From: Methylophilaceae bacterium UBA5127
Lineage (GTDB): Bacteria > Pseudomonadota > Gammaproteobacteria > Burkholderiales > Methylophilaceae
Direction: 5' to 3'
Length of the DNA stretch: 9,470 nucleotides
NCBI GenBank assembly: GCA_002414145.1
Contig: DHYP01000056.1
Coordinates: forward strand, 1,121-10,590
The stretch's first letter is position 1. Each line of letters begins with the position of its first letter. The notes under the pieces are model-generated. The model was not told the origin of the DNA, ran no database searches, and saw only the letters and a program-made list of their open reading frames with translations. Position numbers and translations under genes: made by a program. Shown here one piece after another: positions 1-6,295 of this stretch.

Positions 1-640
1 GTATCGTTCACTGCGTCCGCTGGAAGTACGCCAGTCGGGGCGGTCGGCGCTGTTGCGTCTACTGTGAAGGTTTCACCATTGGCAGTGCTGCTGTTGCCTG
101 CTGCGTCGGTGGCGGTGATCACAGGGGTGTAGCTGCCATCAGGCAAGTTGGCACCAGTGAGTGCCACACTCCAAGTGGTGCCAGTGACTGTGGCATTGTA
201 AGTGACGCCGTTGACAGTGACGGTGACGGTGCTGCCCGCTTCTGTGGTACCCGTTAAAGTCGGGGCCTTGTTGTTGGTGAGGTTGTCTGTGTTGCTGCTG
301 CCCGTATCGTTCACTGCGTCCGCTGGGAGTACGCCTGTCGGGGTCGCAGGTGCTGTGGTGTCTAGGGTCACATTGACTGGAGTCGCTGGCCCTTGGTTGC
401 CTGCTGGGTCGGTGGCTTTAACTGTGAGGGTGTTGTTGCCTTCAGTGAGGTAGTTGCTGGCAGGGTCAATGCTCCAGGTGCCACCTACGCCTACAGTGGT
501 AGTGCCGAGTACGGTGGTGCCGTCTTGGGCGTATAAAGTAATGGTGTCACCAGGCGTGCCTGTGCCGCTGATTGCTGGGCTGGCGTTCTTGGTGAGGTTA
601 TCTGTGGCGCTGATGCCAGTGTCGTTCACTGCATCATGCG
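1..640 (-). repeat. Ig-like repeat units of the adhesin, about 303-bp period
   Basis: The first 40 bases of the window match 304-343 at 38 of 40 positions, a period of exactly 303 bp (101 codons). A more diverged copy of the landmark lies near 621, about 315 bp further on. Each unit encodes a linker (TGVLPADAVNDTG type) followed by a beta-rich Ig-like domain with DNLT, TVTV and ATDAAGN-type segments. This part is visibly richer in G and C than the retention-module part of the same gene. The array probably continues well beyond the left edge. Confidence 0.85.
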
Positions 641-1178
641 TGAGGCTGGCAACAGGGGCTGCTGGGAAAATAATTGTTGATGCGGTTGTTAATGTACCCA
701 GATCACCATTCTCTTCTTTAGTAATGGGTTGATTTTCCAGATTCAAATCATATTTAAAGCCATAGTCGAAGTTAAACTGATTTAAAACATCGGAAATTTT
801 GAGTAAATCCACAAAACCAAAACCATAACTGTTACGAGACCCACTGCCTGCTGCAGTCTCTTCCAGCACCTGATTGACGTCTTGACCAGACTCAATGGCC
901 TTAACCACAGTTTCAATCGTTGCAGCATCAATAGCGCTCTCTTGCGCGTCCGCCGCAAACACAGAAGCTAAATCTTCAGTAAAAGCAACTAACTGATTAG
1001 AACCCACATGAATATCACGCCCATCACTTAAACCAAGCTCGACCGTAGCGCCTGCCAACGTTTGTATGGTATCGCCCAGTTCTACTGAGTCGCCCAGCTT
1101 CAGTTCACGCTTTTCACCATTATCTTTAAGGAGATATGCAGTACCTGTTAATGCAACGACTTTACCGATGAGTGCCAT
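1..1178 (-). CDS. lapA: LapA/BapA-like giant repeat adhesin, N-terminal part (3' end beyond window)
   Basis: This frame is open from an ATG at 1178-1176 to the left edge (392 complete codons, no stop), so only the N-terminus is present. It begins MALIGKVVALTGTAYLL and has no Sec signal peptide, as expected for a type I secretion substrate with a C-terminal signal. Residues 1 to about 125 resemble the retention module of LapA-type adhesins, which lodges in the outer-membrane pore and keeps the protein on the cell surface. A TAAG motif at residues 108-111 matches the LapG cleavage site of Pseudomonas LapA. From about residue 180, bacterial Ig-like repeats begin; the landmark AVNDT recurs near residues 185, 290 and 391, giving units of about 105 and 101 residues. 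The start is supported by AGGA eight bases upstream. The genes for its protease, receptor and exporter all lie in this window. The lap symbol is by analogy; total length is unknown. Confidence 0.93.
   Translation of the reverse strand, partial: MALIGKVVALTGTAYLLKDNGEKRELKLGDSVELGDTIQTLAGATVELGLSDGRDIHVGSNQLVAFTEDLASVFAADAQESAIDAATIETVVKAIESGQDVNQVLEETAAGSGSRNSYGFGFVDLLKISDVLNQFNFDYGFKYDLNLENQPITKEENGDLGTLTTASTIIFPAAPVASLTHDAVNDTGISATDNLTKNASPAISGTGTPGDTITLYAQDGTTVLGTTTVGVGGTWSIDPASNYLTEGNNTLTVKATDPAGNQGPATPVNVTLDTTAPATPTGVLPADAVNDTGSSNTDNLTNNKAPTLTGTTEAGSTVTVTVNGVTYNATVTGTTWSVALTGANLPDGSYTPVITATDAAGNSSTANGETFTVDATAPTAPTGVLPADAVND
846..857 (-). other. Predicted LapG cleavage motif (TAAG) in the adhesin retention module
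   Basis: These codons encode Thr-Ala-Ala-Gly at residues 108-111, in the context LEETAAGSGS. In P. fluorescens LapA the periplasmic protease LapG cuts between the two alanines of a TAAG motif at nearly the same distance from the N-terminus. The predicted cut is therefore between Ala109 and Ala110. The adjacent lapG gene supports this. Cleavage itself is inferred. Confidence 0.85.
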
Positions 1179-1449
1179 GATTTAATTCCTAATATTCAGT
1201 TAATGTAGTTCATCTACTTTTTTAAACAGTTGCATTAAACTCTTTTTTTTAAAAGAAAAATATTGTCCTGATGGCCAATATGCGATGTTTAAAGAAATGC
1301 CATACAAAAGTAGTGCTCTTTCTCAAATCTAAGTAGCTACTCTACAGCGAGAATAGCATTGTGATCATCTTTACCGAGTACACTATCTGCTAATAGTGAA
1401 TAACATTTTGATGGAGTAAGTAATTAAGTTTCTTACTAAAACGCTGCCA
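1179..1449. promoter_or_regulatory. Divergent intergenic region between adhesin and lapG-lapD
   Basis: This 271-bp A/T-rich stretch separates the divergently read adhesin and lapG genes, so it should hold promoters for both. No convincing pair of -35/-10 boxes can be named on either strand. Visible landmarks are a T-run followed by an A-rich run near 1243-1260 (TCTTTT facing AAAAGA), and a perfect 10-bp palindrome AGTAGCTACT at 1332-1341. GGAG at 1413-1416 could serve lapG but lies 33 bases before the first TTG codon. The palindrome could be an operator; this is a guess. Confidence 0.5.
1187..1190 (-). promoter_or_regulatory. Ribosome binding site of the adhesin gene
   Basis: Read on the minus strand, AGGA lies 8 bases before the ATG at 1178. 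It fixes the start of the adhesin, for which no longer in-frame start with a comparable site was noted. Confidence 0.6.
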
Positions 1450-2121
1450 TTGTTGATACAAAATCAACGCATGATTTCATTTGTCATGCTGATAGCATTT
1501 TGTTTGTCTGTCATTTATGCAGGTGATTATAATTTTAGCCGCCTCAGTGAGCTTGCGCAGTTACGTTATGGCGACGAAGCAAAAAAAAATATTGTTGAAT
1601 TGAATCAGGTAATCCTTTCATTTAAAAACGCATCTGAAGATGAAAAACTCAAAGCGATTAACGACTTCTTTAACAAGAAACTTGAATTTGTAGATGATAT
1701 TGATTTATGGCATCAATCAGATTATTGGGCCACGCCCTTAGAGTCTATCGGCAAACAAGCTGGTGATTGCGAAGACTTTAGTATTGCCAAATATGCGCTA
1801 CTTAAAGTGCTTAATATATCGAATGACAAATTGCGTCTCACCTATGTCCGTGCGCAACTTTATGACGGTGACATTAAAACAGTCAAAGCACATATGGTAC
1901 TCAGCTACTACAAAACGCCAAATGCTGAGCCACTCATTTTAGATAACCTAACGCCAGAAATACTACCTGCTTCTCAACGACCCGATTTAACGCCTATTTT
2001 CAGCTTTAACGACAAAGGGTTATGGGTAGGGGGCAGCACTCAACCCAAGGCCAGCTCGCAAACACATTTATCAAAATGGCGAGATGTTTTATCCAGAATT
2101 CATGCAGATGGAATAGAATAA
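1450..2121 (+). CDS. lapG: LapG-like periplasmic cysteine protease (BTLCP family)
   Basis: This 223-residue protein belongs to the bacterial transglutaminase-like cysteine protease family typified by LapG. The N-terminus has a hydrophobic segment (about residues 8-24, MISFVMLIAFCLSVIYAG) that reads as a Sec signal peptide, placing the enzyme in the periplasm. The catalytic triad is visible: Cys107 in GDCEDF, His148 in KAHMVL and Asp165 in LILDNL. Asp106 and Glu108, which flank the cysteine, correspond to the acidic residues that bind calcium in characterised LapG proteins. By family knowledge it cuts the adhesin N-terminus at a TAAG-type site unless LapD holds it. The gene lies 18 nt before lapD and is divergent from the adhesin. 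The start is uncertain: the coordinate given is a TTG, with a second TTG at 1453 and an ATG at 1471. None has a well-spaced ribosome binding site. Confidence 0.94.
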   Translation: MLIQNQRMISFVMLIAFCLSVIYAGDYNFSRLSELAQLRYGDEAKKNIVELNQVILSFKNASEDEKLKAINDFFNKKLEFVDDIDLWHQSDYWATPLESIGKQAGDCEDFSIAKYALLKVLNISNDKLRLTYVRAQLYDGDIKTVKAHMVLSYYKTPNAEPLILDNLTPEILPASQRPDLTPIFSFNDKGLWVGGSTQPKASSQTHLSKWRDVLSRIHADGIE

Positions 2122-2139
2122 ACAAGTGAGGATCCAGAT

Positions 2140-4056
2140 ATGTCACTAATCAGTCAAATAAGAATCGCATTTTTCTTAGTTATTATTGCTGCAGCAGGCG
2201 GCAGTCTGGTATTCAGTACGCTAGATAGCAAAAATTATTTGGAAGAAGAGTTGCTCAAAAAAAATTCAGATAATGCCAATGTGCTTGCACTTTCCATGTC
2301 GCAGATGGACAAGGATCCGACCACTATTGAGTTATTTATCTCTGCGCAATTTGACTCTGGTCATTATTTCCATATTGGGTTATTTGACCCCAATGGTCAA
2401 AAAATCACTGAGCGCATTACAGCACATAGCGATACGATTGCGCCTGCATGGTTCACTAGACTATTCCCTATTAAAAGCGCATCTGGTGTCGCTAACATCC
2501 AATCTGGTTGGACACAATATGGAACGATTCAGGTAGAGAGCGATGTTAACTTTGCTTATGACAAACTCTGGAACGCCGTCAAAAACATGTGCATCTGGGT
2601 AATCAGCATGAGCCTACTGACTTACTTTGTGTGCGGTTTATTATTAAGAAAAATATTGCACCCGCTAGATGATGTTATTACACAGGCACAAGCGATTGGC
2701 GAGCGCCGTTTTATTACGATTGATGAACCCAAAACGCCAGAGTTCAAGGCAGTAGTACGTGAAATGAACACTTTATCTGGCCGCATTAAAACAACACTCG
2801 ATTTAGAATCAGAGCGCCTAGATGAATACCGCTTTAAAAATCACTACGATGATGTGACAGGCCTGATGAACCATGATTATTTTATTAACTCTATCGAGTC
2901 TACTCTTCATCATGAGGACTTTAGTGAAGGTGCGCTCATCTTAATTCGAATCACTAATTTAGGTGAAATCGATAAATCGCTCGGTTACGCACAAACTAAT
3001 CATTTACTCAAAGAAATCAGCAATGCAATACAAACGCAGTGTAAAAACAACAACGCTTTGATTTCAGGAAGAGTCAGCGGTAAAGATTTAGCCATATTCA
3101 GCAATCAGGTCACGGATGAATTTACACTTGCTAATCAATTGAAAGATGCAGTTTCTGCTATCTTCATGCCTGCTGAAATGGCAATTAATCCACAATATTT
3201 AATTGTCGTTACCAAAGCAAGAAAAATGGATGCGGTAGTCCACTTATTTAAAGTGCTGGATTTTATTTTAGAGTTATCTAGCCTGAATGCAGATGCTCAA
3301 ATTCGTATTATCAATGCTAACAGCATTGTAGCCTCCAAAACACAATACCTTTCTAGCTGGAAAACAATGCTGCTCGATGCATTAAACAACAAGCGCATTC
3401 GATTAGAACATTTCCCAGTCATGTCAATGAGTGGAAAACTAATCCATTACGAAAGCCCAGTACGTTTACAACTTGAGAAAGACGGGAAATGGCTGCCTGC
3501 TGGTGAGTTTATTGATTGGGCGATTCAGCTCGATATGATTAACACATTAGATATGTTAGTTCTAGAAACAGCGGTTGCATTGTTAGCGAAAAATGGCAAA
3601 CCGATTTGTCTAAACGTATCAGAAAGCGCGATGTTAAATCCGCAATATCTTGATACAGCTGCAACACTGATTCATCAACTGGTAAAGCAGCCTAAACTCC
3701 TTAGTTTTGAAATATCAGAAATGGCTGCATTTCAGCACTTGAATGAATTTAGAAACTTCTGCTATCGTTTAAAAGCGCTAGGTTGTAATTTAGGTGTAGA
3801 GCACTTCAATTTACGTATCTCACGTTTAGGCGAGTTGCATGACATCGGTTTGGATTATATTAAATTTGATGCTTCACTTATCCGCGGACTTGATCGCAAC
3901 GAAGCCAATAAAACACTATTGCGAGGCTTGTCTATGGTAGCGCATACTATTGGCATCTCTACAATTGCCGAAGGCGTCAATACACCAGAAGAAATAAGTG
4001 CACTCAAAGAAATCGGCATGGATGGAATAACAGGGCCAGGCGTAAAGATGGACTAG
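2140..4056 (+). CDS. lapD: LapD-like inner-membrane c-di-GMP receptor (degenerate GGDEF-EAL)
   Basis: This 638-residue protein has the LapD architecture. The order is TM helix (about 7-27), periplasmic LapD/MoxY-type domain (28-148), second TM helix (150-169), HAMP and signalling helix (170-235), GGDEF-like domain (236-380) and EAL-like domain (about 400-638). Both catalytic motifs are lost. The GGDEF position reads SGKDL (313-317) and the EAL position reads ESP (438-440, in HYESPVR), so it should bind c-di-GMP without making or degrading it. Other EAL-fold landmarks remain, for example LSFEISE, YIKFDASLI and AEGVNTPEE. Trp124 (SGWTQYG) probably matches the tryptophan by which LapD grips LapG. 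When c-di-GMP is bound, the periplasmic domain is expected to sequester LapG. GAGGA lies 7 bases before the ATG, and lapG ends 18 nt upstream, so the two are probably co-transcribed. Confidence 0.95.
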   Translation: MSLISQIRIAFFLVIIAAAGGSLVFSTLDSKNYLEEELLKKNSDNANVLALSMSQMDKDPTTIELFISAQFDSGHYFHIGLFDPNGQKITERITAHSDTIAPAWFTRLFPIKSASGVANIQSGWTQYGTIQVESDVNFAYDKLWNAVKNMCIWVISMSLLTYFVCGLLLRKILHPLDDVITQAQAIGERRFITIDEPKTPEFKAVVREMNTLSGRIKTTLDLESERLDEYRFKNHYDDVTGLMNHDYFINSIESTLHHEDFSEGALILIRITNLGEIDKSLGYAQTNHLLKEISNAIQTQCKNNNALISGRVSGKDLAIFSNQVTDEFTLANQLKDAVSAIFMPAEMAINPQYLIVVTKARKMDAVVHLFKVLDFILELSSLNADAQIRIINANSIVASKTQYLSSWKTMLLDALNNKRIRLEHFPVMSMSGKLIHYESPVRLQLEKDGKWLPAGEFIDWAIQLDMINTLDMLVLETAVALLAKNGKPICLNVSESAMLNPQYLDTAATLIHQLVKQPKLLSFEISEMAAFQHLNEFRNFCYRLKALGCNLGVEHFNLRISRLGELHDIGLDYIKFDASLIRGLDRNEANKTLLRGLSMVAHTIGISTIAEGVNTPEEISALKEIGMDGITGPGVKMD

Positions 4057-4071
4057 TTGATGACTGGAACA

Positions 4072-4098
4072 TTACTGAATTTACTGAACTTACTGAAT
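4072..4098 (+). repeat. Three tandem copies of a 9-bp unit (TTACTGAAT)
   Basis: TTACTGAAT, TTACTGAAC and TTACTGAAT follow one another directly, with one base differing in the middle copy, just after the lapD stop. They lie in the short gap between the converging lapD and luxR-type genes. In the lapD frame, after its stop codon, they read as Leu-Leu-Asn repeats within a possible 31-codon ORF. Function is unknown. Confidence 0.75.
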
Positions 4099-4113
4099 TT
4101 GACGGAAATTCAA

Positions 4114-4135
4114 GTTGCTGGGGTAACGCAGCAAC
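4114..4135. terminator. Hairpin in the convergent lapD / luxR-type intergenic gap
   Basis: GTTGCTG (4114-4120) and CAGCAAC (4129-4135) form a 7-bp stem with an 8-base loop between two converging genes, the usual place for a terminator. On the plus strand an A-run follows the stem and there is no T-run on the downstream side of either strand. It is therefore not a canonical intrinsic terminator, and the role is inferred mainly from position. Confidence 0.35.
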
Positions 4136-4144
4136 AAAAAAGCA

Positions 4145-4858
4145 TTAAATCTTAAAGTTTTTATTTAGCATTAATGCTAAATGCAATCTATCTTTGGCTT
4201 GCAAGCGTTCAAAAATAGAAGCCAAGTGTGCTTTAACCGTGCGGTCTGTAATGTTCAAAATACGTGCAATTTCTTTATTACTCAAACCTTTAGCCGCTTC
4301 TACCGCAACTTCTTTCTCGCGCTTGGTCAATTGTGACAACAAGTTATCCACGTGCGCAGGATGGTTTGTAGTCATCTTAGTCGAGACTTCAATCAACTTC
4401 TGTAATAACTCGTTACCTAACCACAAACCACCATGTGTAATGACAGTTTTAATCTCTCTAAGTGCCTCGGGTGCAGCATAGGCATGACAATAACCTACAG
4501 TACCCAGACTTAATGCATACAATGCCTCAGCCTGATTTGGGGCATTAGCCAGCACAATGATTTTTGCGCCAGGATATTGACTGGTAATACGCTTAACCGC
4601 ATTTAACATCCACTGCTGCCTGTCTTCGTTCATATGCAGCCAAAACACATAAGGCTCTGATTGGTATGTCATTTTTTGTGGCACTTCGTCCACTATTTTA
4701 CAATTAGGAAAAGCATCATGCCAACTTTGAAGTGGTTGCTCCAAAATCGTCACAAATATATCTTGCATCGCCATCTCTTTTGCTGACATAGGCTGCATCA
4801 TAGCAATTTCTTTGTTATCTTTCGACATCTTATCTCGCGCATTGATCATTCTTATCAT
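4145..4858 (-). CDS. LuxR-type transcription regulator with non-phosphorylatable receiver-like domain
   Basis: This 237-residue protein ends in a clear LuxR/FixJ-type helix-turn-helix (about 177-233: LTKREKEVAVEAAKGLSNKE, then the recognition-helix region ITDRTVKAHL). Residues 32-145 look like a response-regulator receiver fold, but the key residues appear lost. The acidic pair after the first strand is replaced by LEQ, the phospho-acceptor Asp position reads VFWLHM (His75), the Thr/Ser of strand 4 reads LANA, and the Lys of strand 5 is absent. It probably acts without phosphorylation by a kinase. It is the last gene of the secretion operon, 13 nt after lapC, and AAGG lies 7 bases before the ATG. 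Further Met codons at residues 4, 11, 20-21, 24, 29 and 31 leave the start open; Met31 is a fair alternative. The target is not known; control of the adhesin or exporter genes is an inference from position. Confidence 0.88.
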   Translation of the reverse strand: MIRMINARDKMSKDNKEIAMMQPMSAKEMAMQDIFVTILEQPLQSWHDAFPNCKIVDEVPQKMTYQSEPYVFWLHMNEDRQQWMLNAVKRITSQYPGAKIIVLANAPNQAEALYALSLGTVGYCHAYAAPEALREIKTVITHGGLWLGNELLQKLIEVSTKMTTNHPAHVDNLLSQLTKREKEVAVEAAKGLSNKEIARILNITDRTVKAHLASIFERLQAKDRLHLALMLNKNFKI

Positions 4859-4871
4859 CGTTATACCTTAA

Positions 4872-6284
4872 TTATCGTTCGGTAAAGGCGTAACTTTTGG
4901 CTCTTAGCACTGGTTTCAGTAAATATTTCAGTACAGTTTTTTTGCCAGTCATAATATCCACTTGTGCCACCATACCTGGAATAATCGGCAAGCCCTTGCC
5001 CAAGCTCGTTTTTAGTGTACGCACCCCAACGATATAATAAGCGTTGCCTTTGTCATCCACAGTAGAATCGGCAGCAATGCTCTCAACTTCCGCATCAAGC
5101 GTACCGTAAATGGTGTAATCATAAGCCGTTAGTTTCACAACTGCAGGTTGTTGTGGACGGATAAAAGCAATATCACGGATTTGGACTTTGGTTTCTATAA
5201 TCAGCCTATCGTCAGAAGGCACGACTTCCATGACATCCTTACCAGGCTGAATTACACCGCCCACCGTGTTATAAAAAAGCCGATTCACCCTACCATTCAC
5301 AGGTGATTTCAATGTAGACTGCTTCACTTTATCTGACAAAGCAACACTTGTTTCTGTCAAACTGCTCACTTTAGTAGAGGTTTCATTCAGCTCGGTTCTA
5401 ACTTTGCTCATAAATGACTGTTGTGCTTCTGTTATTTTACGTCTCGCCTCCGAAATTGCCACCTCTACACGATTCATCTGTGCACGTGCTTGATCCACCT
5501 CCCCACGTGCGCGTGTAGCTTCACGATCTAGTCGCAAAATATCAATTTCTGATACAGCTCCGCTCGCAAGCAGTGGCTTATTTGCAGCAAGCTCTTTGCT
5601 GGCAGATTCATAAGTTTTTTGGGCAAAATCTCGTTTAGATTGCAGTTCCATCAACTCTTTTTCGCGTTGTATCATTTGATCTCGCGCGATATTCACAGAT
5701 GAATCCAACTCTTGCCGACTCGCCTCATATAGCGCTTGCTCTTGATGGTAGGCTTGCGGTGCTTCATTGATGACTGCTGAAGGCGGATTGTATGCAGTAC
5801 CGTTAGCAAGCGCTTTCAAACGTGCTTCTTTTGCTAACAAGGCAAGATACTGGCCTTGGTTTTCTTTTAATGAAGACACTGCACGTGTTTCATCAATCTT
5901 AATAAGTGGCGTACCTACTTTAACTGTATCACCTGCTTTGACTAAAATTTCTGACACAATACCGCCATCCAATGACTGGATCACTTGTATTTGATTTGAA
6001 GGTACTACTCGCCCCTCTCCTCGTGCCAACTCATCTATTTCGGCAAATCTTGCCCATATAATCAGCGCAATCAGAATAGCAAAAATGGTATATAAAAGTT
6101 TTTTTGCTTTTAATGGGCTCTGTTCTGCTATAACAAGATCCGCCTCTTCTGTCCACGCCAAGCTTTCGCGGGTTTCTGTGGGCATGACCTTATCAATCAT
6201 CCAGTAAATAGGCTTAGCAATGATGGAGTCACCTCCAAACACTTTACTAATCAACCCTATTTTTTTAAATAATCCTTCGCTCAT
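4872..6284 (-). CDS. lapC: HlyD-family type I secretion membrane fusion protein (LapC-like)
   Basis: This 470-residue protein is the periplasmic adaptor that links an inner-membrane ABC exporter to an outer-membrane channel. A cytoplasmic N-terminus of about 60 residues is followed by one TM helix (about 63-80, LLYTIFAILIALIIWARF). The first half of the lipoyl-like domain comes next (residues 90-135, with QSLDGGIVSEILVKAGDTV). A long Glu/Gln/Lys/Ala-rich coiled coil (about 135-325) leads to the second lipoyl half (LKSPVNGRVNRLF) and a beta-barrel domain. The C-terminus has the typical IPGMVAQVDIMTGKKTVLKY region followed by the YLLKPVLRA segment. Length and layout are normal for the family. 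AGGG lies shortly before the ATG, in the 11-nt spacer after the ABC gene. The expected substrate is the adhesin at the left of the window. The matching TolC/LapE protein is not encoded here. Confidence 0.95.
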   Translation of the reverse strand: MSEGLFKKIGLISKVFGGDSIIAKPIYWMIDKVMPTETRESLAWTEEADLVIAEQSPLKAKKLLYTIFAILIALIIWARFAEIDELARGEGRVVPSNQIQVIQSLDGGIVSEILVKAGDTVKVGTPLIKIDETRAVSSLKENQGQYLALLAKEARLKALANGTAYNPPSAVINEAPQAYHQEQALYEASRQELDSSVNIARDQMIQREKELMELQSKRDFAQKTYESASKELAANKPLLASGAVSEIDILRLDREATRARGEVDQARAQMNRVEVAISEARRKITEAQQSFMSKVRTELNETSTKVSSLTETSVALSDKVKQSTLKSPVNGRVNRLFYNTVGGVIQPGKDVMEVVPSDDRLIIETKVQIRDIAFIRPQQPAVVKLTAYDYTIYGTLDAEVESIAADSTVDDKGNAYYIVGVRTLKTSLGKGLPIIPGMVAQVDIMTGKKTVLKYLLKPVLRAKSYAFTER

Positions 6285-6295
6285 CGCATTCCCTA

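Noticed and set aside
1..640. Repeat array as a CRISPR
   Set aside because: The repeat unit is about 303 bp, in frame and coding for Ig-like domains; there are no short repeats with unique spacers.
202..732. Two plus-strand reading frames (202-453 and 454-732)
   Set aside because: They are antisense to the adhesin repeat region; their Val/Leu/Pro-rich products are the complement of a Thr/Gly/Asp-rich repeat protein, and the minus frame is continuous with a recognisable retention module.
2273..2536. Second plus-strand frame inside lapD
   Set aside because: It is out of frame within the periplasmic domain of a clear LapD-like protein and has no family features.
4054..4056. TAG stop of lapD as a nonsense mutation truncating the EAL domain
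   Set aside because: The protein has 638 residues, close to the length I recall for Pseudomonas LapD, and ends in a DGITGPGV-type sequence that looks like a normal EAL-domain terminus.
5767..5994. Plus-strand frame inside the adaptor gene, and similar ones at 4194-4481, 6336-6743, 6494-6682 and 8091-8366
   Set aside because: All are antisense to well-supported secretion-operon genes with family motifs in the other strand.
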